DNA of 64,000 bases from NCBI RefSeq assembly GCF_040412425.1, contig NC_089788.1:67410220-67474219 (forward strand). Reading direction: 5' to 3'. The position numbers and the translations under genes were made by a program. Below the pieces are notes generated by a model that did not search any database, was not told the DNA's origin, and saw nothing but the letters and a program-made list of their open reading frames with translations. How positions within the stretch are numbered: position 1 is the first letter of the stretch; every line of letters begins with the position of its first letter. The stretch is from Macrobrachium rosenbergii (Eukaryota > Arthropoda > Malacostraca > Decapoda > Palaemonidae). Positions 1 to 52,560 of this stretch are shown in pieces.

Positions 1-380
1 TTTTATTTATATATTCATCACGTTCCATATTTTCGTGATTCAGTTATATATTATATATATATATATGTATATACATATACATACATACAAATTGTCTCAT
101 ACACAGACCACACATGGAATGCATTCAAAATAATTACCTTCATCGCATTAATTTCCTTTGGTGTTGTATGTTCTCTACGAAACATAATAAATAATAAAGA
201 CAGGATACTTGAAAAAAACAATAAAAAGAGATAAGGCCAAGATATACACCAGGGCTGCGGTACTGTCTTAAGTCGACACAGACGGTAATCCCCGTGATAG
301 AGTTAATTGGGAAGGCTAATTAAATACGAAGCCGCTTCCATTAATTGATTAGTGATAGAAGTCCCCAATGTTGTTCTGAG

Positions 381-383
<3 letters not shown>

Positions 384-434
<51 letters not shown>
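384..434. repeat. (CT)n microsatellite
   Basis: About 25 uninterrupted CT units. The minus-strand open frame across it is a low-complexity Glu-Arg artefact. Confidence 0.98.
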
Positions 435-439
<5 letters not shown>

Positions 440-762
440 TTGTCTCTTGGTTTGTGGGTGTGTTTCCGAATACGATGATGCTATTTCAAGAGAATTAATA
501 GAATTTTTTAAAGCATGATTATGCATAAGGACATTCAGACTACACATTGTTAATTTTCACAGGAATGCTCACGGAATTCTTTATTTTTTATCGAGGTGAT
601 TTGATAAATTATATTTTATTATTTCTCCTTCCAGTGCTTACGAGCTATCTGATGTGACACCATACCTCAATATTTGTGACCGCGCTTTCGTGTGTGCTTT
701 TCGTAATCCTCAATGCATTTTGTATCATTGACCTTGTTTTTTTATGATCGTTTGAATGTAAT

Positions 763-1071
763 GGAATGGAATATAGAGTTTAGGCCAAAGGCCAAGCACT
801 GGGACCTATGAGGTCATTCAGCGCTGAGAGCAAATTTAGGAGTAAAAGGTTACAAAGGTGTAACGGGAGGAAAACCTCTCTGTTGCATTTTGAAATAATT
901 GTTAGCAGAGGGTTGATAGCAAAATAGAAGAAAGATAATATGAATGGAGGTACAGTAAAAGGAATGAACGGGGTTGCAGCTAGGGGCCGAAGGGACGCTG
1001 CAATGAACCTTAATTAATGCCTACAGTGCACCGCGCATGAGGTGCACTGATGGCGCTACCACCTTACCGGG
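763..1071 (+). mobile_element. SINE-like element, copy A, with perfect 13-bp target-site duplication
   Basis: A ~309-bp unit starting ggaatggaatatagagttta and containing gggacctatgaggtcattca. It is flanked by identical gtttgaatgtaat at 750-762 and 1072-1084. Two related copies occur at 7755-8064 (reverse) and 10411-10672. There is no poly(A) tail or ORF; I did not find a convincing tRNA-like promoter. The duplication supports retroposition. Confidence 0.85.
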
Positions 1072-2269
1072 GTTTGAATGTAATATTTTCTTTGCTATTT
1101 TTTAATGTAATATTTTCTTTGCTATTTTGACTGTAACTACCTACCAAGGTCATTGTAACAAGGGTAATTGTTGTAGTTAATAAAGCTCTTCTCAGTCTTC
1201 CGATAGCTAAGAACTATATCTCTTTCCCTTCTGTATTTTGTGCAGATGTTTACCTGTAGGGAAGGATGTCTGTGATCCTGTTGACTTTCCGTAATTGTTG
1301 AGCTTACCATAGCTTCCGACTAGCCTGATTGTTTTATTACGGGCTGCCCAAGAGCAATAGCCCGTGTTGGCATAAGGCCAGCTTAAACAACAGTATGTTT
1401 ATTTCCATAATAATGACATTTCTTCGGTTGAAAATTGGTTAGATTATTATGGTTATTCATGAGACGAACCATATTCGTATGGAACAGGCTTGCAGGGGCC
1501 ATTGACTTGAAATTCAAGCTTCCAAAGAATATGCTGTTCATGTTAAAGAAATTATAGAAGATGACAGGAAACATAAAAAGAGAAAATAAGAAAATAATGG
1601 AATAATAAAAAGATGAAATGTAAATAGAATATTGAAAGTCCAAATAGTGTTTTTTAGGGAAGTATTGTATTGAATCATCTTCCCTGTCTGTATATTTACC
1701 GCCAAATACTAAGGGTGACTACAATTCGACTGTAGGTCGGTACATGGTGGTCATTATCTTTTTTGGATACGTTTCTTAGGAAAATCGTAATAAGATAGCT
1801 CTAAGATAGCTCCCCTTACTTGTTTTATAACTCGAATTATGTTCATGCTTTTTTGTATTTCCAAATTCCCTTACGTTTTGCGCAGGCGATCAGGATGTAG
1901 ATCGTTGCATGTCTCATCAACAATAATGGTTAATTTCTCGTATTATGGTATTTTTCCTTCAGCGTGATAAAGTAAAATATCCTTGTTATGTCTACAATTT
2001 ATTTTTTAATATTGAGTTTTCAGGTGTTACATTATTCTCAGGTTACAGAAGAAATATTTCTCAAATTATATATATTTAAGTAAGACATTCCTCTGGGACG
2101 AAAATAACCTTTGGAACAAACGCAAAAGAGAAAGAGAAGCGTTTCGAAACAGACATAACCTTTTATCAGTATTTGGTCATTATGTTTCTGCCGAGATTAG
2201 AAAGACAAAGTCAAATAGAGGCGAGTCTGCGATCGATGAGCGAGATGGTCTTGTGTTAATATAAAAGAT

Positions 2270-2273
<4 letters not shown>

Positions 2274-2333
<60 letters not shown>
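2274..2333. repeat. (CT)n microsatellite
   Basis: About 30 uninterrupted CT units. Confidence 0.98.
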
Positions 2334-2336
<3 letters not shown>

Positions 2337-2470
2337 CAAACGTTCTCAGCATCCCCCTTCAGTTTTCATCGCTTGTTTAAAAATCCCTTTTTCTATTTTT
2401 CCTCATCCTCATCCTCTTTCCAATCTCTGTCCTATATCCTCTGTCCATTTTTTCCTCAGCTCTTGGTAAC

Positions 2471-2549
2471 CTCCTCCTCCTCCTCCTCCTCCTCCTCCTC
2501 CTCCTCCTCCTCCTCCTCCTCCTCCTCCTCCTCCTCCTCCTCCTCCTCC
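2471..2549. repeat. (CTC)n trinucleotide repeat
   Basis: About 26 uninterrupted units. The Ser-rich open frame over it is an artefact. Confidence 0.98.
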
Positions 2550-2756
2550 ATTCCCCTCAACATTAGGTCCTAGTGAATTTCCTTCCTCGCAGCATCTTTT
2601 ATGATTCAGAGGAGATGTTCATCTCAACCCTAAAAATCGGAAACTTCCCTCTCCTACCATGCATCCATTACCCACCATTTATCGTGACGGGGGCCACTCC
2701 CAACCCATTTTAAGGAGGGAGTCACTTTTCCCTGGAGGTTTGATGTGCGTGTAATG

Positions 2757-3129
<373 letters not shown>

Positions 3130-3130
3130 G

Positions 3131-3810
3131 CATATGGGAGAGGTGGAAGAATACGAGGGTTGAGTCCTGCAAGTATTTGAGAGTAAATGTGAAGGATGAT
3201 GATAGGGTGAAAGAAGAGGTTAGTCACAGATTAGATGAAACAAGTGAGATAGCGGGTTGTGTGCAAATGATTGGGAAGAGACGTGAATTGCAATGGAAGA
3301 CAAGGTGTGAAGGGATTGATAATCCAAGTCTCCTTGAAGGAAGTAAATTGAGGATGTTGAGTGCTAATGAAATAAAAATTGTTGAAACTGCTGAGATGAA
3401 CTGTTCGCTTAGTATGTGCAGTGTGAAAAATTATTACAATGAGAGAGTTGGAGATAAAGTGAACAAGCGGTAAAAAGGTTGGCATAGACTAAAGAAAGGT
3501 GAGACGATCTGTTAAGGTGGAAAAAATTAACGATTTTAGGTTGGTGAAAAGTGTATCAGTCTTTCAGGAGTGTTAGAAAGGGTTGGATAGGTGATGTGAA
3601 AAAGGCTTTGGAAAGGAGACGTTTTAACGCCAAAGAAGATCGAGAGTTACTTGCAAGATAGGGATGAATATCACGCTTTCTGTAGGAGGGTTCGACAATC
3701 TGATGATGAGCCTTCTGTGTGGGTGCCGGAAACAGCCAATGATGTGGAAACTTCACTGCATTGCAAATTCATCCATTATTCTGAAATTAAAGTATAAATG
3801 TGGTAGTGAC
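3131..3810 (+). pseudogene. LINE reverse-transcriptase 3' fragment
   Basis: Open at 3131-3473, then broken by stops and frame changes. Recognisable pieces are [20 protein letters not shown], a degraded equivalent of the PSLLYGSE-type RT block ([17 protein letters not shown]), and a later piece with VWVPETANDVE in another frame. This is the C-terminal RT region of a non-LTR retrotransposon of the endonuclease-RT type common in invertebrates. It begins directly at the end of the (TA)n array, so its 5' part is lost. Confidence 0.65.
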
Positions 3811-3889
3811 TGCTCAATTTGTTTTTGTCTTAAGCCACTCACCGTGAGGAGAAACGGTTAAATGTTAAAAATAATGTTTATATAGGCCT

Positions 3890-3924
3890 ATATGTGTATA
3901 TATATGTATATATATGTATATGTA

Positions 3925-3974
<50 letters not shown>

Positions 3975-3975
3975 T
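3890..3975. repeat. (TA)n-rich microsatellite
   Basis: Imperfect TA/TATG repeat, followed by a TG-rich stretch. Confidence 0.95.
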
Positions 3976-4091
3976 ATGTGTGTATGTATGTGAATGTGGA
4001 CATTGTGTGTATATTTAGGTATGCATAACCAAAACAATGAAGAACTGGGTGCACATACTGTACAGCGAAAAACAACGGTGTTTATGCAACC

Positions 4092-4093
<2 letters not shown>

Positions 4094-4150
<57 letters not shown>
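4094..4150. repeat. (CT)n microsatellite
   Basis: About 28 uninterrupted CT units. Confidence 0.98.
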
Positions 4151-4154
<4 letters not shown>

Positions 4155-4547
4155 CCATCATTTTCAGGTGCAGATACATTCCTTTAAACAATCTTTTTCC
4201 TTTAAACTCTAGCTTAACCCGGCGACCTTTATTTTTGCAGTTACGCGGAAATTGTGTAGGTCAAAAGGCGTACATGTTTTGTATAGAGTAAATCATCAAC
4301 TAAGACTTTTATCGCAGTTACGGCAGCTGAGTCACGCTGGAATCCAGACTTCGTTGTTTTTCCCTTCCGACATTATTTTTTTACTGTAAACGGAAAAATT
4401 TAAAGGCAATTGCCTCTCTCTGTCAGGTCGTCTGCAGTGCTGATAACGTGAATGAAAAAACTGTGATATTTTGATAGTATTGGAAGGCATCAGTAGCGTG
4501 ATCTTGGTCGCTAATGTTATTTGTAATTGAAACAAGTAAAAAATGCA

Positions 4548-5181
4548 ATCGAGTTTTCTGTGCAGCCACTACAGCGTATAATCAAGGCCACCGAAAATTG
4601 ATCTATCCTTTCGGTCGTCTTGGTATAATGCTTTATGAGCCGCGGCCCATGAAAATTTAACCACGGCCCGGTGGTGGCCTATCCTATATGGCTGCCAGAA
4701 GCACGAATATGGCTAACTTTAACCTTAAATAGAATAAAAACTACCGAGGCTAGAGGGCAGCAATTTGGTGTGTTTGATGATTGGAGGGTGGATGATCAAC
4801 ATACCTATTTGCAGCCCTCTAGCCTCTGTAGTTTTTAAGATCTGAGGGCGGACAGAAAAAACTCCGCACTTTTTCTGTCCGCCCTCAGATCTTAAAAACT
4901 ATCGAGGCTAGAGGACTGCAAATTGCTTTGTTGATCACCCAACCTCCGATCATCAAACATACCAAATTGCAGCACTCTAGCCTTAGTAGTTTTTATTTTA
5001 TTTAAGGTTAAAGTTAGCCATAATCGTGCTTCTGACAACGATATAGGATAGGCCACCACTGGGCCGTGGTTAAACTTTCATGGGCCGCGGCTCATACAGC
5101 ATTATACCGAGACCAGCGAAATATAGATCTATTTTCGGTGGCCTTGATTATACACTGTAGCGGCTGTACAGAAAACTTGAT
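4548..5181. mobile_element. 634-bp palindromic foldback element
   Basis: The left arm and the reverse complement of the right arm match over their whole length with scattered mismatches. The outer ends are atc(g/a)agttttctgt. The centre is near 4865: gatctgagggcggacagaaa on the left mirrors tttctgtccgccctcagatc on the right around actccgca. There is no ORF. This is the form of a foldback element or hairpin MITE; I could not define a target-site duplication. Confidence 0.85.
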
Positions 5182-5409
5182 AGCTCAGACGAAACTTCAG
5201 CGCATTTTTATTTGTTTTCTTATGTAACTTTTCATTTCCTTCTCGGTCTCACTTGTCTTTGATCACATTCACAGTCACATTTTCACCCCTTCCTTTCCAG
5301 TTTTAAGTTCTGTCTATCCTAACTTCTGCTCTTCTCCTTACTCTACAAACTCATAATTTAACGAACTCATTTCCTCATCACTTTGTCATTTTTGTCTTTC
5401 CTAATTATA

Positions 5410-6090
5410 CTATAAATATCCTCCTTTGAAAATCATGCATTTCCAATTATCAAACCCTTTTACCACAAACTGCTTCATTTTGATTTATTTCAGGAAGTTC
5501 TATTCTGACAAGAGCTCCATGTCTTTCTCTGTCACCTACCTTGGCATTTAAATCACCCAGCACAAACACCTTCTCATAGTCTCGACACCCAGACAGGCAC
5601 ATTTTTAGACTCCCAGAAATATGCTTTTTCATTCCTTGCCATTCATGGCCCAAACACACTAACTATAATAACGTTTTCTCCTACCATGCTCTGTTTAATC
5701 TTCCTCTGCTATTTCCAGCTCTACGCCCTTCAATTGCCAAAGACATGGTTACTCCCTTTGCTTTTGTGCACATACTTCCCTTTCACCTTTGTCTCACAGA
5801 GATAACAGACATAGCAAATCAGCTGTCATACATTCTGCACCACATTCACACACATCAAAACCCACAGACTTACTATTTACACTCTGTCCTTTTGTCCTAT
5901 TTCTTGCAATATCAGTACAGGATGGGGGCTTCAAACCTTTTTCCAGTATTCCACAGGACTGAAAATGTGTCACAGAAGAGATTCGTTTTCTTTTGGGGCA
6001 TTTTCTCCTACCAAGGGATCCACAACCTTTCACTAGGCTCTCATCTACCTTGGGATACATTAAATATGTATTCCAAATCATTTAATATAC
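5410..6090 (-). pseudogene. LINE endonuclease-domain fragment
   Basis: On the minus strand, 5450-5659 reads EKVFVLGDLNAKVGDRE, the G-D-x-N-A-x-V-G motif of apurinic-type endonucleases in non-LTR retrotransposons. Upstream minus-strand frames continue to about 6081 but are interrupted by stops. Orientation is opposite to the LINE piece at 3131-3810, so these are separate insertions or a rearranged copy. Confidence 0.65.
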
Positions 6091-6185
6091 ACGTACATAT
6101 ATGAAGCAGCTGGTATTGTGGACGTTTTCTACATGGGGGCGGGCGGGTGTTCATCCACAATTTATCAGTGAAGACTATTAATGTA

Positions 6186-6215
6186 GCAAACTGAGTATAA
6201 ACAAACTATATAACA

Positions 6216-6288
<73 letters not shown>

Positions 6289-6343
6289 CTGTATATACTA
6301 TTTATATATACTGTATATACTAGTTTGTTTATACTCAGTTTGC
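6186..6343. repeat. (TA)n core inside a perfect 23-bp inverted repeat
   Basis: The arm at 6186-6208 (gcaaactgagtataaacaaa plus cta) is exactly complementary to 6321-6343. The interior is (TA)n with two ctgtatata interruptions. The whole 158 bp could extrude as one hairpin. Confidence 0.9.
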
Positions 6344-6711
6344 ATGCTTGTATGTATGTATTATGAGTATGTACTGTACGTACTTATATAACTTCTTATC
6401 CTTTTGCGACTGCTTCAGTTGGAAAGTGTAAGAATAAAGAGACGAATATGCTTGTAATCTACTTCGAAGCAAATAAATATCCCCACGAAGTCCGCTGCAG
6501 ACCTTGAGGAGGCGCCATTTTCATATGCTCATTTCCATAAAATGGATAAGACCTCCGCCGGCAGATTTGGGAATATCTCTTCCAGATCTGTCTGAAGTAG
6601 TTGGCGGCTGAGGGGGGGGGAGGGATCCAGAGGAAGGACTTATAGCAGATGGAGAGTTTGCCGTAGGAAGCCACAAAAGGAAGAGAACACAATTAATGTT
6701 GCGAAAGAGTC

Positions 6712-6713
<2 letters not shown>

Positions 6714-6782
<69 letters not shown>
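6714..6782. repeat. (GA)n microsatellite
   Basis: About 34 GA units. It pairs in reverse complement with the (CT)n array at 6871-6930. Confidence 0.98.
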
Positions 6783-6785
<3 letters not shown>

Positions 6786-6867
6786 CCCATGTATCTGAAA
6801 TTGGACGCAGATGGAGGTCTGTGTTCTCCTGGGAAATTATAATGTACTGATGTTATTATCATAACTC

Positions 6868-6870
<3 letters not shown>

Positions 6871-6930
<60 letters not shown>
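6871..6930. repeat. (CT)n microsatellite
   Basis: About 30 CT units, 88 bp from a (GA)n array of the opposite sense. Confidence 0.98.
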
Positions 6931-6932
<2 letters not shown>

Positions 6933-7754
6933 CACAGGCACATACATTTCCTACTGATTCAGTTCCGCATTTTCGTTCAGTGCGCACGCCAGGTAGTATT
7001 TTAATTTTTTTTTTATTCTTGATGATAGTTTTCGTCGGTGATTGAAAATGCCGTAAAATATTTTTTAGTTTGGACATATTTATTATCACTGCTTTATAAA
7101 GAAAAAAACAGAATAGTATTGGCATATTCTTATTCTCATTGTCGAAAAGACTAAGTTTGTTTTCTAAATGAGTTTTTATAAAACACCTTCCAAAACATCT
7201 TGCACGTTTTTTATTTTCTTTGGCAGTGTACCTCGGCCAACTTAATTTTGTTTTAAAATTTTCAACAAATAATATTTTCCTGTTTTCCCATAGTATTCTT
7301 GATTTGTCCCCCCGGATTTTCCATAAAGATACAAGGTCGACTCAGATGGTCTTTATTAAGAGATATGAATCGTAGACTCCCAGAGTTAATGAATGGAGTA
7401 TCTTCAAGACAGCCATTTCCACTTCAAAGTTTATATAATTGAATTCAGCTTGGTTAGTGAAGGATCTTACAACACAACCAAGTCGACGTACACCTCAAAA
7501 ATCATTCGATTATATTTATTACTTTAAACGGCCCCTCGCAAGTAAATGTGATACTGCTCATTGCGTTAATTTTGTTCTAGTAATTTTTGAAATGCTTCCT
7601 ATACACCTTGGTTGTTTAATTTTATTCGGCTTTTTCATCTCCTATCTCTCAAGTTGTCATTATACAAAAGCATTTAATCTCATCTTATAAATATTTACAG
7701 ACGTATTAAAAGGGTCGATAATTACTTGCTCACAGATTCATTCTATCGATAAAT

Positions 7755-8064
7755 TTCCCTTAGGGGGTTAGTGCCGTAAGTGCACTTCACGGGGTGCACT
7801 GTAGGCATTATTAAACGTTCTTTGCAGCGTCCCTTCGGTCCCTAGCTGCAACCCCTTTCATTCCTTTTACTGTATCTCCATTCATATTCTCTTTCTTCCA
7901 TCTTACTTTCCTGAACCCTCTCCTAACATTTGATTCATAGTGCATTGGGAGGTTTTCCTCCTGTTACACCTTTGTAACCTTTCACTCTCAATTTTCCTTT
8001 CAGCGCTGAATGACCTCATAGGTCCCAGCGCTTGGCCTTTGGCCTAAACTCTATATGCCATTCC
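7755..8064 (-). mobile_element. SINE-like element, copy B, reverse orientation
   Basis: Reverse-complement copy of the 763-1071 element, nearly full length. The flanks attctatcgataaat (7740-7754) and attctatcgaaaaat (8065-8079) are a 15-bp target-site duplication with one mismatch. Confidence 0.85.
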
Positions 8065-8445
8065 ATTCTATCGAAAAATCTAACTTTTTTTTTAACAAAA
8101 TGGAACGCTAACCATGTTTTTGAGAAGAAAGAGAACATGGTGAGGTAATAAATAGTAGACATTGTTTTATATCCTTGTATGACTACTTCTCTACAGGATA
8201 AGAATTTTGGATTGCTGTTGTAATCATATGTTTTACTGTACTCACATATTTACTGCTCGCACGGCCAGTATGGTCCAGGAAATATCCATAAGTTGATGGC
8301 GGAAGCAATTTTTTTAGTTAAGAATAAATAAAGGGAGCAGCAGTTTTTGTCTTTTCCTTCCAAAACTCCAGCCTTGAGATAAGTAGTATAGGAGATTGTA
8401 GAAATATCACCTGAAACTTTTAGATGTCATATATAAATAATATAT

Positions 8446-8668
<223 letters not shown>

Positions 8669-8739
8669 ATCCCCCTTTCAGATTAAGCACTTCTTTTGAG
8701 GTGTTGCGTAACGGACCTTGCAGTCTACCATCAGAGACG

Positions 8740-8880
8740 TGGTACTCTCTCTCTCACTCGCTCCCCTCTCCCTATCACTCTCCCTACAGATCCCCCCTCT
8801 CGGACTCTGCTCGCATATTTCCCCTCTCGGCAAAACCTCTCTCTCTCTCACAGCACACAGATTTCTCTCTCTCTCTCGAA
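8740..8880. repeat. Pyrimidine-rich CT/CCCT tract
   Basis: Imperfect CT and CCTCTC repeats on the + strand, interrupted by mixed sequence. Confidence 0.8.
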
Positions 8881-9809
8881 CATCATCCTCAAAAAAAAAT
8901 GGATATTCTAAGGAAACGCAATCTTTCCTACAAAAATAGATTTATTATCAACAAACCCAACAAGTAATGAATGAACAAAGAAAAGATTAAAATGCATAAT
9001 AAATGAATTATCAAGTCAAAATGGTCTCACTCAATATTTAATCTTACTCTGACCAAAAAATCTTACTATGACTGAAAAGTCTTACTATGGCTAAAAGCCG
9101 TTACACTCAACACTCCCATACACTCCAACTTAGACATTATACGTCTAGTCTCAAAGTCAACCACATGAGAAATAACCACATTGCAAAGATTTGCAGTGTC
9201 CTTTCTCTATAACCACAGCAATTCCACAGACATCTGTCGAAGAATTAAGCAAAATCGTAACCTCCCACAAATATACAAGTGCAAAACATAATAATGAAAA
9301 GTTTAAAATGCATGGTTAATAATCGTTAAACAAAACACAATAAAATAGAATATTAAAGTGACATAAATGGTTATGTTCAACTCTCCACAAATTCATACGT
9401 GTCTTGAAACATGGTAAAAATTCACAAGATCACAGTTCACACAGAAAAACGAAAAGTCTGAACTTTACCTTATCTGCCAGTTTCTAAGAGATTGGAACAC
9501 TCAAAGCTACATCTGGACGATAACGCTCTTGCTTCGCTAATAATCGATCAGACTTACTTTTGGGCAGAATTAGACACACAATCCATATTTTCTAACGCAC
9601 GAACTCACGCACTCGCATACCAGCTTGGTCGTCTGTTTCACATATCAGAGCCAATATTGTGTGTTCATCAAGCCAAACAGCTGAAGTAACCAAACTATTT
9701 GCTGAATGCAATGATTTTGCGACTGAGCGTTCGACCTAGTTCACTCTTGAAGCGATCTTTCTTTCATCACACCTTATAACATGGTAATTCTAAATTAGAC
9801 ATATTTCTG

Positions 9810-10067
<258 letters not shown>

Positions 10068-10205
10068 GTATAATTTCATTAGCGATTAAATGTTGTTTCA
10101 GCAAGGGCCTGCAGTCAATTAAGGTGGTTGTATTGTTACGTCGTTCGTAATGAACCTACGGGAGGTTCGCGCTAAGATTAATGTACTTCCTCGATGCCAG
10201 CGTTG

Positions 10206-10227
10206 GAGAGAGAGAGAGAGAGAGAGG
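10206..10227. repeat. Short (GA)n microsatellite
   Basis: About 11 GA units. Confidence 0.95.
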
Positions 10228-10410
10228 ATGGATGAGGCAATAAAGTGTTTGGAGTTTTGTGAGTTGAGTGTTCGGAGGAAAGAACAAAGGTAAACTGCTC
10301 AGGAAAGAAAAGCATTGGCGTGAACCGATGAGAAACTTTTCTCCAAACGCCATCTTTCTTCTTTCATTCTCTCGTTCTGTTGACGTTCAGGACCTATTGT
10401 AGAACAAAGT

Positions 10411-10672
10411 AGAATATAGAATTTAGGCCAGTCGCCAGGCGCTGGGACCTATGAGGTCATTCAGCACTGAAACGGAAATTGACAGTCAAAAGGTTTGAAA
10501 GGTGTAACAGTAGGAAAACCTCGCAGTTGCACTATGAATCAGTTGTTAGGAGAGGGTGGAAAGTAAGATGGAAGAAAGAGAATATGAACGGAGGTACAGT
10601 AAAAGGAATGAAAGGGGTTGCAGCTAGAGGCCGGAGGGACGCTTGCAAAGAGCCTTGAGCAATGATAGTTGA
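10411..10672 (+). mobile_element. SINE-like element, copy C, 3'-truncated
   Basis: Same family as 763-1071, aligned from tagaatttaggcca through cagctagaggccggaggg. It lacks the final part (the cctacagtgcaccg region) present in copies A and B. No clear target-site duplication was seen. Confidence 0.8.
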
Positions 10673-11168
10673 ATGCGGGAGAGTTATGATTATGTTTATT
10701 GTATTAAACTGAACATTTAATTACCAATTCTTTTATTTCTTTAATGTACGCAGTTTATAGAAACCACTACTAAAAGGAAATGTAATCCATGGTAGTGAGA
10801 CCCACTGCTGTTTTTGATAATGTATACAATTGCTTTATACCCACTTTTGTTTTTGAAAATGTATTTCCTTTACACACTTGTTTTTGATAATGTAAGCATT
10901 TCCTTTACACTTTTGCTTTTAAAAATGTCATATCAAACTTTCTAACCTGGTAAAATTTAATTATCTACAGATATGTTTATTCGGTATGAAGTTTACACAT
11001 ATATTTCAGCCTAATTTTTTCACTGAACCTCATCCTAGCCATACAGGGAATTGCATTTCTTCCTCAGTTCTCATTTAGGTTAGAATACGATTTCAATCCC
11101 TCTTCACGTTTTAATTCACATTACTGTGTTGATCCACATGAATAAGGTTTGTCTTTTTTTCTTGACAG

Positions 11169-50059
<38,891 letters not shown>

Positions 50060-52189
50060 GTAACCTTATTTTAATGCCCTCTCCATTTCATAGATTGAAA
50101 GTTGGCACTGGAAAAGATTAACATTTCATGTTATCATGACAATGGTAACAAATTTTATCCAGTTTATTTTATTTACATGTTTGGTGCTTTTCCCACTGCC
50201 TTCCAACTTTTGAAATCTTTTTTAAAGACAAATAGCCAAAGACAGTCTGCAGATTTATTCAAGATTTTTATCAAGTTCAAGCAAGTGAATGAAGTACAGA
50301 AGAAATATGTCACAGCAGAGTTTCTCTGTCAGTTACAGTGTGTCACTGAGAAATTTTTGTGAAATACAGTGTACAGTATTTTTTCATCTTGCTAACTATT
50401 TTCATTGAAGTGAAAGAACTGCTTTGGAACTTTTAATTTGTAAATCCTAAAAGCTATATATCTTAAGTCGTTGTGAATAGCTCTTCAAAAATACTTGTAT
50501 AGTGCATAATTCTGTTAGGCATGTTGACATACTCATCTTTCTATTTGTCTAAGCATTGCAGTATTGTACATATGAAAAAATTATGGAAATTTATGTCGTC
50601 ATCTCCTTATATAGCTGATGCTGTTTACCTGTTAAAACATTATGGGATTACTATTACTGAAGTGGTTACTTATGATCCATAATACTATACTTATAACAAA
50701 GTTAAAAACATGTTTAGAGATGTCTGTATTGTTAAACATAATAATGCCTGGCAAAACTTTTATTTTTCATTATAAATCTTCAAAGCTAAATCCCTTGTCA
50801 TTTCTTATGTAAGGACAAATGTATTCATAGCATTTTTATTTTCATTTATCTTCACAAAAACTACTGATAGCCTACCATTTTCATTCAACAGTGATTATCT
50901 ATCGCAATTGATTTCACATGATTAGTAATATGTGCTGTGATATGATGAACAATAGATGTTGCTAAGTGTACGTTTTATGCAGGTTTCCGAGACGTAAAGT
51001 AAAATTATCAAAGTCTAACTGGTTTGTTAAAAGAATTTTGTATTAATTACTGGGTAATGTGTTCCCAGCAACTCACTACCCAGCAATGTTTTATTATTTA
51101 GATATCTTCATTGTACAGTTTAAAAAATTCAACATAAGTTGGTTTATTATGTTTAAAGAATTAGAATTTCTTGTCAAGCAAAATCCATGAGTAAATTTCT
51201 CCTTGAAAGAATGAAGAGTTTTCTATGGCCATACTAAAAGTGTTTTAACAGTTACTCAATCTAAAATTGGATTATATGATACTGACAAACTTTAATAGTG
51301 AATACTCATTAAAATGAAAGAAAATCAAGACCCAAGCCATAACAGATAATGGAATATTTATATTAAAAGTTTACAAATGCTGTTGGTTTGTAAATTGAAC
51401 TGTATTTATACCAAACATTAAAAATGAGATTTAATCCCTCATGATAACTAGGATGTATATATTTCTTCTCATAATCAACAGGGTGTAAATATTTACTTAA
51501 GTACCTTCTCCTGTAATAAGGAAAAGTACCCGAGTCAACTGTTATGGTTTTTATGTTAAAACATATATTTGAAACTCCATTTGTTTAAATGTTTGATGTT
51601 AAGTCACCTAATTCCTAACATAATGAATAACCTTTGAATAGGAGTTCCAGTTTGTGAGCCTCAAAACATTTTAGTTTTGACATGGCAAATCAGCCTCTGA
51701 ACAGAAGCGCTGTAATTGGAGATCCTGCAAGGAAATCCCTCTGATCCACTCAGAGAAAAATAATCAGTCAAGCCTCCTCTGGAGAAGAGCTGTCCTGTAA
51801 GAAATTTAGAAATATATTCGCTCTTTAATATAAACAACATTTCAAGCATGGAAACATGGCTCTTATGTGAGAGTAGAGACTGAAGGAAATGGCACAGAAT
51901 ATGATTAGCAAAAACCCATATTTTTTAAGGGATGGAAACTTTCATAGCCACAATGAAAGCAGCTGTGACATCAGTGTCTTGGATACCGAGGAAGAACCAG
52001 ACCATCTTGCTCTGAACCATCATGAAGATGGGAGCAGCTTCTGTGCATAGAACATCTTGGAACACACCTTACCAGATGTAAACTAACTATAAAGCAGGCT
52101 ATAGGAGGTCTGAGTAGCACTTACAAGATCAACAAGCAGATCTGACTGGAAAAGATTAGTCCAGTTTATAAGTGAAAGGTTTCCATCAC

Positions 52190-52560
52190 AAATTTTTATT
52201 TTTAATTTGTATTTTTCATAGACATACCACCCAGAGATTTTTATGTAGGAGCATTCCTCACTATCAGCTGGAAACAAGTCACTGAAATTTGGTAACAAGG
52301 TACAGTAATTGACATGTGGTAGGTGAATGAACTGCCTTCATTAAGCAGTTTTTCCTTCAGTATCAGGGAGGACTTGCATTGTTTGAGGTGGGATTATGAT
52401 AACAGGGTCTGCTTTGTACAGCCATGAAAAATCCAAATTATTTTAAAAATTTGAATTTTCTGCCTTCAGGAATACAAACCATCACCTTTTACATATGACA
52501 CTCACCTTAATTGGGAGAATAATCTCTCAGATGACTAGCAAACAATCTCCACCCAGAAAT
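52190..52560 (+). repeat. Dispersed repeat family R, copy 3
   Basis: The longest match to copies 1 and 2: ggagcattcctcact, ggtaacaaggt, tttttccttcagtatcag, ggaatacaaaccatcac and tctcagatgactag appear in the same order. Confidence 0.55.
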
